Made by a program: the position numbers and the translations under genes. A stretch of 64,000 bases of DNA from Ruegeria arenilitoris (GTDB lineage Bacteria > Pseudomonadota > Alphaproteobacteria > Rhodobacterales > Rhodobacteraceae): assembly GCF_013030265.1 (NCBI RefSeq), contig NZ_WPZQ01000002.1:372001-436000 (forward strand). Reading direction: 5' to 3'. Positions 34,693 to 44,488 of the stretch are shown piece after piece. Each line of letters opens with the position of its first letter. The first letter of the stretch is position 1. The notes beneath the pieces are model-generated. The model saw only the letters and a program-made list of their open reading frames with translations. It searched no databases and was not told the DNA's origin.

Positions 34693-35076
34693 TCAGAGCG
34701 CCAGAAACAGGTTGGCCAACGCTGCGATCAGAATGGCTGCGAATGTCAGAAGCATGCCGACCTGGCGCAGAATCACGATCTGAGCGGAACGGCCAAAGCC
34801 ATAGGCATGCAGCAAGCGCCCAGCCAGCAGCATCAACCCCAACAGGTTCAGAATCAGCCAGCCCGCGCCCTGTAGTTCGGCCATCGCGATCAGCAGCAAC
34901 GCAAATGGTGCGTATTCGGCACAGTTGGCATGCGTGCGCATGGCCTTAATCATGGCCTTGTCACCACCATCCCCGACCGAGATTTTACCACTGCGACGAT
35001 GCAAGATGACATTGGCGCTGAGTGCGACATAGAGAATGGCAATCAGGGCGGCGTAGATCGGTGTGATGGCAAGCAT
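34693..35076 (-). CDS. MAPEG family membrane protein
   Basis: The 127-residue protein has four membrane helices with the MAPEG pattern, MLAITPIYAALIAILYVALSANVILHRR, then GDGGDKAMIKAMRTHANCAEYAPFALLLIAMAE shortened here, including the R-x-H-x-N-x-x-E-Y/P segment of the glutathione-binding helix. MAPEG proteins include microsomal glutathione transferases and related enzymes; the bacterial substrates are poorly known. Minus strand, downstream of pyc after its terminator. Confidence 0.87.
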   Translation of the reverse strand: MLAITPIYAALIAILYVALSANVILHRRSGKISVGDGGDKAMIKAMRTHANCAEYAPFALLLIAMAELQGAGWLILNLLGLMLLAGRLLHAYGFGRSAQIVILRQVGMLLTFAAILIAALANLFLAL

Positions 35077-35097
35077 GTAAAGGTCTCCGAGAGGTCA

Positions 35098-35128
35098 TAG
35101 AAAAGGCCGCGCAGTTTCCCACGCGGCC
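35098..35128 (-). terminator. intrinsic terminator downstream of pyc
   Basis: On the minus strand, GGCCGCG (35122-35128) and CGCGGCC (35105-35111) form a perfect 7-bp GC stem followed by TTTTCTA, 27 bases after the pyc stop. Confidence 0.75.
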
Positions 35129-35154
35129 CGAATGAGCTTACGCTGTTTTTTTGG

Positions 35155-38100
35155 TTATTCCAGTTCTACCAGAAGGTCCTTTGCGTCAATCTGGCCACCG
35201 GGTTGGACATGGACAGCTTTGATTGTCGCGTCACGCTCGGCGTGGATGCCGGTTTCCATCTTCATCGCTTCGATGGTCAACAGCATGTCGCCTTCCTTGA
35301 CCTCCTGACCGGCAGTTACGGCAACCATGGCCACAACGCCGGGCATGGGCGCACCGACATGGTTGGAATTGCCTGCTTCGGCTTTGGGGCGCGAGGCTGT
35401 GGCGGATTTGACCAGACGGTTCGGTACACGGATCACACGCGGTTGACCGTTGAGTTCAAAGAACACTTTGACCTCGCCGTTTTCATCGGTCTCACCAATG
35501 GCCTGACAGCGGATTTCCAGCGTCTTGCCCGGATCGATCTCAGCGGTGATTTCTTCGCCCGGCTCCATCCCGTAGAAGAAGGTGCGCGTCGGCAGGGTAC
35601 GCACTGGTCCATAGGTCCGGTGGCGGCCCATGTAATCTAGGAAGACCTTGGGATACATCAGGTATCCGTTCAGATCCTCGTCATCGATTTCCATGCCTTC
35701 CAACTGCTTGGACAGATCGGCACGCGTGACATCCAGATCGACCGGATCGACGCCTTTACCGGGGCGCTCGGTATTCGGCGTCTCACCTTTCAGCACCTTG
35801 CTGATGATAGTGTTCGGGAAACCACCCGGAGGCTGGCCAAGGTTGCCGCGCATCATGTCGATGACCGAGTCTGGGAAGGCCACATCAGTCGACGGATCCT
35901 CGACGTCTGAACGTGTCAGGTTCTGGCTGACCATCATCAGGGCCATGTCCCCAACCACTTTGGACGATGGTGTCACCTTCACAATATCACCAAACATCTG
36001 GTTCACATCCGCATACATCTGCGCCACTTCGTGCCAGCGCTCCTCCAGACCCAATGAACGCGCTTGCGCCTTAAGGTTGGTGAACTGACCGCCGGGCATT
36101 TCGTGCAGATATACCTCGGAAGCAGGCGCCTGAAGCCCGGTTTCAAAGGCTGCATACTGACCGCGCACAGCTTCGAAATAGTCGCTGATTTCGCGTACGG
36201 CCTTGATGTCCAGACCAGTGTCACGATCCGTATGGCGCAGCGCCTCGACCACGGTACCAAGGGTTGCCTGCGACGTGTTGCCCGAGAAGCTGTCCATCGC
36301 ACAATCGACCGCGTCCACACCCGCTTCAGAGGCGGCAAGGATAGTGGCGCTGGCGATACCTGCGGTGTCGTGTGTGTGGAAGTGGATGGGCAGGCCGACC
36401 TCTTCCTTCAAAGCACGGATCAGGATACGGGCCGAAGCAGGTTTCAGAAGGCCTGCCATGTCCTTCAGGCCCAGCACATGTGCACCGGCGTCGCGCAGCT
36501 CTTTCGCCATTCCGACATAGTACTTCAGGTCATACTTGGCGCGATCCGGATCCAGAATATCGCCGGTGTAGCAAACTGTGCCTTCGCAGATCTTGTTGTT
36601 CTCGATGACCGCATCCATGGCGACACGCATGTTTTCGACCCAGTTCAACGAATCGAATACGCGGAATACATCAATATTCTTCGAGGCCTGACGCACGAAC
36701 TCCTGAACCACGTTGTCCGGATAGTTGGTATAGCCAACCCCGTTCGCCCCACGCAGCAGCATCTGGGTCATCAGGTTCGGCATCGCCTCGCGCAGATCGC
36801 GCAGACGTTGCCATGGGCATTCCTGCAGGAAGCGATAGGCCACGTCGAAGGTCGCACCGCCCCAGCATTCAACCGAGAACAATTGCGGCAGGTTGGCGGC
36901 ATAGCTTGGTGCTACCTTGATCATATCGATCGAACGCATCCGGGTGGCCAGCAGAGACTGGTGGCCATCACGCATAGTGGTGTCGGTGATCAGCAGCTGA
37001 CGCTGGGCCTTCATCCAGTCGGCCACGGCCTGCGGACCTTTTTGCTCCAGCAGGTTGCGGGTCCCCATCTGAGGTTCAGCCTTCGGCGCAGGGGCCTTGG
37101 CCTCTTTCAGATCTTCGCGGGGCATCGGACGGTCTTTGGTCTCGGGGTGCCCGTTGACCGTGATGTCAGCAATGTAGTTCAGAACCTTGGTGCCGCGGTC
37201 ACGACGCTTTTTGAAGTGGAACAGGTCCGGCGTCTCATCGATGAATTTGGTGGTGTATTCGTTCGACAGGAAGATCGGGTGCTTCAGCAGGTTCTCGACA
37301 AAGGCGATGTTGGTCGACACACCACGCACACGGAATTCACGCAGGGCGCGGTCCATCCGGGCGATGGCTTTTTCCGGGGTCGGCGCCCAAGCGGTCACCT
37401 TGGTCAGAAGCGAGTCATAGTACCGGGTAATCACACCACCCGCATAGGCAGTACCGCCATCCAGACGAATGCCCATACCAGTGGCCGATCGATAGGCGGT
37501 GATGCGGCCATAGTCGGGGATGAAATTGTTCAACGGATCTTCGGTCGTGACCCGCGTTTGCAGTGCATGTCCGTTCAGGCGAATCTCATCCTGGTTGGAC
37601 TTGCCGGTGGCCTCGGCCAGCGTCTTGCCCTCGGCAATCAGGATCTGAGCCTGCACAATATCGATGCCGGTGACTTCTTCAGTGACGGTGTGTTCCACCT
37701 GAACGCGCGGATTCACTTCGATGAAGTAGAATTTGCCGGTGTTCATATCCATCAGGAATTCGACTGTGCCCGCGCATTCGTAGTTCACATGGGCGCAGAT
37801 CCGCCGGCCCAGCTCGCAAATCTCTGCGCGCTGCTCTTCACTCAGATACGGGGCAGGGGCGCGTTCAACAACCTTTTGGTTCCGACGCTGAACCGAGCAG
37901 TCGCGCTCATAAAGATGGTAGATCTCTCCGTGCTTGTCGCCGAGGATCTGAACCTCAACGTGGCGCGCGCGAGTGATCATCTTTTCCAGATAGCCCTCAC
38001 CGTTGCCAAAGGCGGCTTCGGCCTCGCGGCGCCCCTCCAGCACTTTCTCTTCCAGTTCGTCCTCGGACAGAATCGGGCGCATCCCGCGGCCGCCGCCGCC

Positions 38101-38592
38101 CCAAGACGCCTTGAGCATCAGTGGATAACCGATTTCAGCTGCTTCCTTGCGGATCGCATCCATATCATCGCCTAGTACTTCGGTCGCGGGGATGACGGGT
38201 ACATCTGCCGCAATGGCGACCTTGCGGGCGCTCGCCTTGTCACCCAGCGCGCGCATGGTCTCGGCTTTGGGGCCGATAAATGTAATGCCGTTCTGAACAC
38301 AGGCATCCACAAAGTCCGGATTCTCCGAGAGAAGGCCGTAGCCGGGGTGGATCGCATCCGCACCGCTTTCCTTGGCGACGCGGATGATTTCGTCAATCGA
38401 CAGATAGGCGGCAACTGGTCCCAGACCTTCGCCGATCCGATATGCCTCATCAGCCTTGAAACGGTGAAGCCCCAGTTTGTCTTCTTCGGCGAAGACAGCA
38501 ACGGTGCGTTTCCCCATCTCGTTCGCGGCGCGCATTACGCGAATGGCAATTTCGCCGCGATTGGCGATCAGGATTTTCTTGAAGTCGGTCAT
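35155..38592 (-). CDS. pyc: pyruvate carboxylase (biotin-dependent, single chain)
   Basis: The 1145-residue protein has the full PYC order: biotin carboxylase (about 1-450; ATP-grasp LKASWGGGGRGMR and FIEVNPRVQVEHTVTE), carboxyltransferase barrel (about 530-820; MRDGHQSLLATRMR, FRVFDSLNW, HFHTHDTAG), a PYC/OADA linker domain, and a C-terminal biotinyl domain with the target lysine in IEAMKMETG. It carboxylates pyruvate to oxaloacetate with bicarbonate and ATP, refilling the citric acid cycle. Single-chain PYC is usual for the Rhodobacterales. It is monocistronic, with a terminator 27 bases downstream. Confidence 0.98.
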   Translation of the reverse strand: MTDFKKILIANRGEIAIRVMRAANEMGKRTVAVFAEEDKLGLHRFKADEAYRIGEGLGPVAAYLSIDEIIRVAKESGADAIHPGYGLLSENPDFVDACVQNGITFIGPKAETMRALGDKASARKVAIAADVPVIPATEVLGDDMDAIRKEAAEIGYPLMLKASWGGGGRGMRPILSEDELEEKVLEGRREAEAAFGNGEGYLEKMITRARHVEVQILGDKHGEIYHLYERDCSVQRRNQKVVERAPAPYLSEEQRAEICELGRRICAHVNYECAGTVEFLMDMNTGKFYFIEVNPRVQVEHTVTEEVTGIDIVQAQILIAEGKTLAEATGKSNQDEIRLNGHALQTRVTTEDPLNNFIPDYGRITAYRSATGMGIRLDGGTAYAGGVITRYYDSLLTKVTAWAPTPEKAIARMDRALREFRVRGVSTNIAFVENLLKHPIFLSNEYTTKFIDETPDLFHFKKRRDRGTKVLNYIADITVNGHPETKDRPMPREDLKEAKAPAPKAEPQMGTRNLLEQKGPQAVADWMKAQRQLLITDTTMRDGHQSLLATRMRSIDMIKVAPSYAANLPQLFSVECWGGATFDVAYRFLQECPWQRLRDLREAMPNLMTQMLLRGANGVGYTNYPDNVVQEFVRQASKNIDVFRVFDSLNWVENMRVAMDAVIENNKICEGTVCYTGDILDPDRAKYDLKYYVGMAKELRDAGAHVLGLKDMAGLLKPASARILIRALKEEVGLPIHFHTHDTAGIASATILAASEAGVDAVDCAMDSFSGNTSQATLGTVVEALRHTDRDTGLDIKAVREISDYFEAVRGQYAAFETGLQAPASEVYLHEMPGGQFTNLKAQARSLGLEERWHEVAQMYADVNQMFGDIVKVTPSSKVVGDMALMMVSQNLTRSDVEDPSTDVAFPDSVIDMMRGNLGQPPGGFPNTIISKVLKGETPNTERPGKGVDPVDLDVTRADLSKQLEGMEIDDEDLNGYLMYPKVFLDYMGRHRTYGPVRTLPTRTFFYGMEPGEEITAEIDPGKTLEIRCQAIGETDENGEVKVFFELNGQPRVIRVPNRLVKSATASRPKAEAGNSNHVGAPMPGVVAMVAVTAGQEVKEGDMLLTIEAMKMETGIHAERDATIKAVHVQPGGQIDAKDLLVELE

Positions 38593-38713
38593 GGCAGGTC
38601 CCGGTCTTATTGGTGTGGCCGTATGAATAGGCGGAGATTACGCGCAGTGATATCTGTAGTTCTGGGTAGAACCGGCATGTTATCGCTCGCAAACGCCGCT
38701 TATTAGCGCATTC

Positions 38714-39874
38714 TTAATACACACGCTGCGCTGCAGCATCAAATGTATCGATCGAATGGGGCAGATGACCAAGGTTTGCCGCCCCGATTTGCCCCATATT
38801 CGCCTGCAGATCCTGCCTCAGAATGTCGATCACATGTGCAGGGCCACCGATTCCCAAAGCCCCGAGACCATAGAGAAATCCTCGTCCCAGCATCACGAAA
38901 TCTGCTCCTCGGGACAAAGCGCGGAGGACATCCAGCCCTCCTTCAACACCGCTGTCAAAGATCAGAGGCAGATCAGTCGCGGCTCGCATGGCGGGCAGGG
39001 CGTCTATGCTGGCCGGTGCACCGTCAAACTGCCGCCCGCCGTGATTCGAGACCCACAGCGCATCGATTCCCACACGTTCCAACCTTTCGGCATCTTCTGG
39101 GCGCATGACCCCTTTGATGATGAAAGGTCCATCCCAATGGTCGCGCAGCCATTCAACATAATCCATCCCCGGAGATGTTCTGAGCAAGTAACCAATGTGT
39201 GCGGTCGGCGGTAGTTGCAGATTGTTGTCGATATATTTGTCGAGCGTCCGCATTCGGGGAACGCCATTTCGCGCCATCCCCAGCGCCCAGGCGGGTCGTT
39301 GGGCGATCTGCGTCAGCAGGCGCGGCGTCAGTTTGGGCGGATGCGTCAGGCCAGATCTCGTTTGCCGTTCCCGGCGTGATGCAACAGGGACATCAACGGT
39401 CAGGACCAATGTTGAAAAACCTGCATCCTTCACACGGTTCAGGATATCCGTCCTAATCTTCGGATCTTTCGGCGGGTAAAGCTGGAACCATGCATCGGAT
39501 CCAATGTGTGGTGCCATGTCTTCGGGATTTTGGCTCGCGACCGTCGAAAGCGTGTAGGGAATTCCCGCCTCAGCAGCGGTGCGCGCAAGAATGCCTTCTG
39601 CGTCAGGCCAGACCAGCCCGGACATTCCGATTGGAGCTATGCCAAAGGGCAGGGGATAGTCCTGTCCCAGAAAACGAGTGCTCAGATCGAAATCCAGCGG
39701 CCCGTGAAGGATCGATGGCATAAAGCCGATCCGATCCAACGCTGCGCGATTGCGCCGACGGGCCACTTCTGTCCCCGTGCCGCTGTCCAGATATTCCCAG
39801 ACAAAGTGAGGCAGTCGACGCCGGGCGCGCCGCTTCAGATCTTCGATACCCGGATAAGTGCTGTGCAGGTCCAT
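38714..39874 (-). CDS. FMN-dependent alpha-hydroxy-acid dehydrogenase (LldD-like)
   Basis: The 386-residue (beta/alpha)8 flavoprotein shows the family signature SNHGGRQFDGA with the catalytic histidine, FQLYPPKDP, and the phosphate-binding FDSGVEGGLDVLRALSRGADFVMLGR. It oxidises an L-2-hydroxy acid such as lactate, glycolate or mandelate; which cannot be read. The ATG at 39874 is preferred to TTG at 39895. No signal peptide. It is followed by a divergent-free gap and lies next to a GGDEF gene (18 bases). Confidence 0.88.
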   Translation of the reverse strand: MDLHSTYPGIEDLKRRARRRLPHFVWEYLDSGTGTEVARRRNRAALDRIGFMPSILHGPLDFDLSTRFLGQDYPLPFGIAPIGMSGLVWPDAEGILARTAAEAGIPYTLSTVASQNPEDMAPHIGSDAWFQLYPPKDPKIRTDILNRVKDAGFSTLVLTVDVPVASRRERQTRSGLTHPPKLTPRLLTQIAQRPAWALGMARNGVPRMRTLDKYIDNNLQLPPTAHIGYLLRTSPGMDYVEWLRDHWDGPFIIKGVMRPEDAERLERVGIDALWVSNHGGRQFDGAPASIDALPAMRAATDLPLIFDSGVEGGLDVLRALSRGADFVMLGRGFLYGLGALGIGGPAHVIDILRQDLQANMGQIGAANLGHLPHSIDTFDAAAQRVY

Positions 39875-39913
39875 GAGGATTGATCGGACCTGCAACGCGA
39901 TTCGGCAAGGTAT

Positions 39914-41704
39914 TCAAGCAGCTGACGACGAAGGCTGTGTTGTGCCCGGCCCGGTTGGCCCCTTATCAGTGGAGGCATTAATGATATGCGCTGCGCGTGC
40001 AACCTGCACCTGATTGCGTCCCTTGTCCTTGGCCACATACAGCGCATCATCGGCTGCACGCATCAAGTCCTGTGGCATCGTCCCGTGTGCCGGATAGTGG
40101 GCCACGCCCACCGAAATGGTGATGCGCGGCAGGGATTTCTCGCCATACCTGACCGAGACCGCCTCGACCGCTTGCCGCAATTTCTCGGCCCGGGTCATTG
40201 CGTCTTCGGGCGTGTTGTCCGGCAGGATCAACATGAATTCCTCTCCCCCGATGCGGCATGCAACTTCGTCCCGGTCGCAGCCTTGTTCCAACGCTGAACC
40301 AACGGCGCGCAGAACCATGTCACCGGCGTCGTGCCCGTGCGTGTCGTTGAATTTCTTGAAATGGTCCACGTCCACGGCAATCAGGCTGAGCGGGGCACCT
40401 GTCTGCTGACTGCGGCTGATGCCTTTGCGCAGGGTTTCCGTCATGTGGCGGCGATTGAACAATCCCGTCAGCGGATCCCGCACGGACTGGTCATGCAACT
40501 GATCGCGCATGCGGACATTGGCGATCGCCATGCTGATCTGTTCCGCACAAAGCTGCGCCAGTTTCTTGCTGCTGTGAAACTCTTCGCCGCTGCCCTCATG
40601 CGCGCGCAGATGTAACAAACCAACCGTTTCCCCGTGCGCCAGAATAGGAAAGCAGAAATAGGGCCGGCCATCATGCGGTTCGGCATGTTCACAGACAAAG
40701 TCGATCTCGGACGCGCCGAATTCATATGTCCGTCCCCGGCGCAGGCCCCAGCATCCTTCGGGATGGATGTGCGCCTTATGTGATCCACCATTCCAGCTAG
40801 CACAGCCATCCAGAACATCGCGAGAGTTAGAATAGACATAAACACTGCCCTCGGCCTCGGGCAGGATATGGGTCATGAACCGGGTGACCATATCGAACAG
40901 CTCGTCCAGTGATCTGCTGGATTGCAGCCATTCATTCAACTCCCCCAGCAGACGCACTTCGCGTGCCAGGCGCAGCTGTTCGTCCATCAGATCCCTTTCT
41001 TTTGCCGACTGTTTCTGCAAGGCCAGGACCTGAAACCGGTTAGTCCGGTAGGTCGCCAGAGAAACTGCACCAAGGGCAAACAGGGCAATCCCGCTTAATA
41101 TTGCCAGCGAGATTCTGAGGCGCGAAATGAAGGTCGTGCGCAGATCGGAAAAATCGGTGAAAAACTCAATGGCGCCGATAAATCGCCCGTTCTTGGTTAC
41201 CGGCATAAACACTTCGGCGACGTGGTGCTGCGTCGCGTTCTGGATATTGTCGGTGTGCAGGTCCAGCCCGTCGATCTCGGATAGCGGAACGACTTGTTGA
41301 ATATAGTGGATCATTCCCCGGGCAACGTCGCTGCGAAAAAATGCGCGCTCTTCCATGCTGCCGATCTCATTTGCGCGGGTAGACCAGACCACTCGCCCCG
41401 CCGTATCGAGCAGTTTGAATCGGTAGACATCCGAGGCCTCGGGCATGGATGACAGAAACTCAAGGTCATGATCATCAATGTTACCAGTGCGCAGTGCCAT
41501 TTCGGGATCGTCAAGATGCAGGACCACTCTGCGTTTCCATAGCTCGGCCTGTTTGAGGATGTCCGTCTGCAGCATCCGGTCGACCAGCGGTGCCGGGAGT
41601 TTGTAAATGCCCCACCCGGCGGCAATGGTCAGAGCGACCAGCAATAAGGTGATACCGGTCCATTTCAGCCGGTGATTGACGGTCCCCCGATCCGGATTTT
41701 TCAT
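39914..41704 (-). CDS. membrane diguanylate cyclase with periplasmic sensor, GAF and GGDEF domains
   Basis: From ATG 41704 the 596-residue protein has a membrane helix (about 17-37), a roughly 150-residue extracytoplasmic sensor, a second helix near 195-215, a coiled-coil, a GAF-type region and a C-terminal GGDEF domain with GGEEF (CRIGGEEFMLIL), competent for making cyclic di-GMP from two GTP. The RxxD product-inhibition I-site is absent (CDRD occupies that position), so the enzyme may escape feedback. GGGAG supports the ATG; an upstream start at 41746 is possible. Signal unknown. Confidence 0.85.
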   Translation of the reverse strand: MKNPDRGTVNHRLKWTGITLLLVALTIAAGWGIYKLPAPLVDRMLQTDILKQAELWKRRVVLHLDDPEMALRTGNIDDHDLEFLSSMPEASDVYRFKLLDTAGRVVWSTRANEIGSMEERAFFRSDVARGMIHYIQQVVPLSEIDGLDLHTDNIQNATQHHVAEVFMPVTKNGRFIGAIEFFTDFSDLRTTFISRLRISLAILSGIALFALGAVSLATYRTNRFQVLALQKQSAKERDLMDEQLRLAREVRLLGELNEWLQSSRSLDELFDMVTRFMTHILPEAEGSVYVYSNSRDVLDGCASWNGGSHKAHIHPEGCWGLRRGRTYEFGASEIDFVCEHAEPHDGRPYFCFPILAHGETVGLLHLRAHEGSGEEFHSSKKLAQLCAEQISMAIANVRMRDQLHDQSVRDPLTGLFNRRHMTETLRKGISRSQQTGAPLSLIAVDVDHFKKFNDTHGHDAGDMVLRAVGSALEQGCDRDEVACRIGGEEFMLILPDNTPEDAMTRAEKLRQAVEAVSVRYGEKSLPRITISVGVAHYPAHGTMPQDLMRAADDALYVAKDKGRNQVQVARAAHIINASTDKGPTGPGTTQPSSSAA

Positions 41705-41885
41705 GATCTCGCGCTCCCACAACAATGGGCCAAGCATCAGGGTCAAGTTTTGACAGATGGTTAACGCCGGCGTGCGGTGATCAGTGGAGTTGTTTAGAAT
41801 TCGTTGGAAAGAAATTTGAAAATCTGTGTGAACAAGCCGTGAACAAACCCTTTCCCTAGACGCCTATCCGGCGTAGTTTGGGTGA

Positions 41886-44282
41886 ATGAGCAGTTTTGAT
41901 GAAATGGACGCCTTCGAAGGCGCATCCCTGTCGACGCGGGCGATGGCCGCTCGACCGATGCCATATCTGGATGACCTCAATCCGGCGCAGCGCGACGCGG
42001 TTGAGCGGCTGGATGGACCGGTCCTGATGCTGGCGGGTGCTGGCACCGGTAAGACCAAGGCGTTGACCACCCGTATTGCGCATCTCCTGAATACGGGCCG
42101 AGCTCGCCCAAATGAGATCCTTTCGGTGACTTTCACCAACAAGGCCGCGCGTGAAATGAAGGAACGTGTCGGCCGCTTGTTGGGGCAGCCTGCCGAGGGC
42201 ATGCCTTGGCTGGGCACATTCCACTCGATCTGCGTCAAACTGCTGCGACGCCATGCTGAACTGGTCGATCTGAAATCGAACTTCACCATTCTGGACAGCG
42301 ACGATCAATTGCGGTTGCTCAAGCAACTGGTACAGGCCGCCAACATCGATGATAAACGCTGGCCCGCACGGATGCTGGCCGGGATCATTGATGACTGGAA
42401 AAACCGTGCACTGACACCGGACAAAGTCCCTACTGCAGACGCTGGAGCCTATAACAACAAAGGCATCGAGCTTTACGCCCAGTATCAGACCCGCCTGCGC
42501 GAACTGAATGCGGTGGATTTCGGGGATTTGCTGCTGCACATGGTCACGATCTTCCAGACCCATCAGGATGTGCTCGAGCAGTATCAGCGCTGGTTCCGCT
42601 ACATCCTTGTGGACGAGTATCAGGATACCAACGTCGCTCAGTATCTCTGGCTGCGCCTGTTGGCCGGAGGGCACAAAAACATCTGTTGTGTCGGTGATGA
42701 TGATCAGTCGATCTATGGCTGGCGTGGGGCCGAAGTCGGCAACATCCTGCGGTTTGAGAAAGATTTCCCCGGCGCATTCGTTGTGCGGTTAGAGCAGAAC
42801 TACCGCTCGACCCCGCATATTCTGGCAGCGGCTTCCAACGTCATTCGCGGTAACGAAAGCCGATTGGGCAAAGAGCTTTGGACTGACCGTGAAGATGGCG
42901 AACAGGTTCGTCTGATTGGCCATTGGGATGGCGAGGAAGAGGCGCGCTGGATCGGGGAAGAGATCGACGCGATGCAGGGTGGCACACGCGGTGTGCGCCC
43001 CATGAAACTCGATGAAATTGCCATTCTTGTTCGTGCTTCGCACCAGATGCGCGCTTTCGAAGACCGCTTCTTGACTATCGGTCTGCCGTACAAGGTTATC
43101 GGTGGTCCGCGATTCTATGAGCGAATGGAGATTCGCGATGCCATGGCCTATTTCCGGCTGGTGGTTAGCCCCGAAGACGATCTGGCATTCGAGCGGATCG
43201 TAAACACGCCAAAGCGCGGACTGGGCGACAAGGCGCAGCAGACCATCCAGATGACCGCACGGGAAAACGGCGTGTCTCTGGTCGATGGGGCGCGGATAGC
43301 CGTTGATAACGGATTGATAAAAGGCAAGGGCGCCAAGGCGCTTCGCGAGCTGGTCGATGGTCTTGCGCGCTGGAATGCCATGACGCGAGGCCCAAGGATC
43401 GAATTCGACGACGATTCGGTGATCGATGATGGTACTGCTCCGATCCGCTACGGGGAGCCGGAACATAGTCACATCGAGTTGGCGCAGATCGTACTGGATG
43501 AGTCCGGCTATACTGCGCATTGGCAGAACGACAAGACACCCGAAGCACCCGGGCGGTTGGAAAACCTCAAGGAACTGGTCAACCAGCTGGACAATTTCGA
43601 GAATCTGCAAGGGTTTCTGGAACATGTCAGTCTGGTGATGGACAACGAACAGGACAGCGACGGGGCCAAGGTCTCGATCATGACCCTGCACGCGGCCAAA
43701 GGGCTGGAATTCCCGGCTGTTTTCCTGCCGGGGTGGGAGGATGGTTTGTTCCCCTCTCAGCGTTCTATGGACGAATCGGGACTAAAGGGCCTCGAGGAAG
43801 AACGGCGACTGGCCTATGTCGGCATTACGCGCGCCGAGGAGGTCTGCACTATATCATTCGCCGCCAACCGGCGCGTGTTTGGGCAATGGCAGAACTCGAT
43901 GCCATCGCGTTTCATAGATGAATTGCCCGAGGATCACGTAGAGGTTCTGACCCCTCCGGGACTCTATGGTGGTGGTCAGCCCACAGCCGGGATTGAAACG
44001 CGCGCGGCTGAGGCCAACGTCTACAACTCGCCTGGTTGGAAACGAATGCAGGCGCGGCAGGGCCAATATGGCATGTCGCAACCGAAAGAGAGCAAGAATA
44101 CGGTGATCGACGCAACTGCGGTCGCCAGTTTCACGCTGGGTGAGCGGGTGTTCCACCAGAAGTTCGGTTATGGCGGGGTCATCGGAATCGAAGGTGACAA
44201 GGTCGAAGTTGAATTCGATAAGGCCGGGACCAAAAAGGTTGTGGCCAGATTTCTGTCTGCCAAGGATGATATCCCGTTCTGA
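41886..44282 (+). CDS. uvrD: ATP-dependent DNA helicase UvrD/PcrA
   Basis: The 798-residue superfamily 1A helicase has Walker A GAGTGKTK, motif Ia FTNKAAREM, Walker B DEYQDTN, motif III GDDDQSIYGWRGA, motif V TLHAAKGLEF and motif VI ERRLAYVGITRAEE, and ends in a Tudor-like beta barrel (GERVFHQKFGYGGVIGIEGDKVEV). It unwinds DNA 3'-5' in excision and mismatch repair and removes proteins from DNA. A transcription terminator lies 43 bases downstream. No SOS box was searched out convincingly. Confidence 0.96.
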   Translation: MSSFDEMDAFEGASLSTRAMAARPMPYLDDLNPAQRDAVERLDGPVLMLAGAGTGKTKALTTRIAHLLNTGRARPNEILSVTFTNKAAREMKERVGRLLGQPAEGMPWLGTFHSICVKLLRRHAELVDLKSNFTILDSDDQLRLLKQLVQAANIDDKRWPARMLAGIIDDWKNRALTPDKVPTADAGAYNNKGIELYAQYQTRLRELNAVDFGDLLLHMVTIFQTHQDVLEQYQRWFRYILVDEYQDTNVAQYLWLRLLAGGHKNICCVGDDDQSIYGWRGAEVGNILRFEKDFPGAFVVRLEQNYRSTPHILAAASNVIRGNESRLGKELWTDREDGEQVRLIGHWDGEEEARWIGEEIDAMQGGTRGVRPMKLDEIAILVRASHQMRAFEDRFLTIGLPYKVIGGPRFYERMEIRDAMAYFRLVVSPEDDLAFERIVNTPKRGLGDKAQQTIQMTARENGVSLVDGARIAVDNGLIKGKGAKALRELVDGLARWNAMTRGPRIEFDDDSVIDDGTAPIRYGEPEHSHIELAQIVLDESGYTAHWQNDKTPEAPGRLENLKELVNQLDNFENLQGFLEHVSLVMDNEQDSDGAKVSIMTLHAAKGLEFPAVFLPGWEDGLFPSQRSMDESGLKGLEEERRLAYVGITRAEEVCTISFAANRRVFGQWQNSMPSRFIDELPEDHVEVLTPPGLYGGGQPTAGIETRAAEANVYNSPGWKRMQARQGQYGMSQPKESKNTVIDATAVASFTLGERVFHQKFGYGGVIGIEGDKVEVEFDKAGTKKVVARFLSAKDDIPF

Positions 44283-44324
44283 TCCAGCGGAATTTGCCTG
44301 ACGGCAAATGCTCAATCCTTGTTT

Positions 44325-44360
44325 ATGGCGCCCGGTTCTGACCGTGGCGCCATTGTTTTG
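44325..44360 (+). terminator. intrinsic terminator of uvrD
   Basis: ATGGCGCC (44325-44332) and GGCGCCAT (44346-44353) form a perfect eight-bp stem with a 13-base loop, followed by T-G-TTTT-G-TT. It ends uvrD transcription before the opposite-strand CcsR-type array. Confidence 0.8.
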
Positions 44361-44366
44361 TTCAGG

Positions 44367-44413
44367 GAAAAGAAAAACGGCGGTTCCCAGGGAGGAGGAG
44401 GGGAACCGCCGTT
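44367..44413 (-). terminator. terminator of the DUF1127-CcsR transcript, overlapping the last hairpin
   Basis: The minus-strand stem AACGGCGGTTCCC / GGGAACCGCCGTT (44376-44388 with 44401-44413) is followed by TTTTTCTTTTCCC, a U-rich tail. So the sixth CTCC-loop hairpin also acts as the terminator. The opposing uvrD terminator lies 23 bases away. Confidence 0.75.
44376..44413 (-). ncRNA. CcsR-type small RNA hairpin 6 (distal)
   Basis: Perfect 13-bp stem presenting the loop CTCCTCCTCCCT (minus strand; 44389-44400). CcsR RNAs of Rhodobacter sphaeroides carry a conserved CCUCCUCCC in such a loop and are cut from the transcript of a DUF1127 gene. Two of the features recur here. Confidence 0.75.
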
Positions 44414-44420
44414 CTTTTCT

Positions 44421-44453
44421 ACATCAGGACAGGGAGGAGGAGAGCCCCGATGT
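44421..44453 (-). ncRNA. CcsR-type small RNA hairpin 5
   Basis: Stem ACATCAGG / CCCCGATGT with one mismatch, presenting the same CTCCTCCCT loop. Nearly identical to hairpin 3, with one base pair changed, as expected of a duplication that keeps the stem. Confidence 0.7.
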
Positions 44454-44488
44454 ATTCGAACCCGGGTTTGATCCCGGTATGGAGAAGA

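Noticed and set aside
36064..38175. 703-codon open frame antisense to pyc
   Set aside because: Shadow of a GC-rich coding gene with strong third-position bias; the encoded product has no domain.
44446..44470. GGTTCGAAT on the minus strand, like a tRNA T-arm
   Set aside because: No acceptor or anticodon stem around it; the bases form a spacer hairpin instead.
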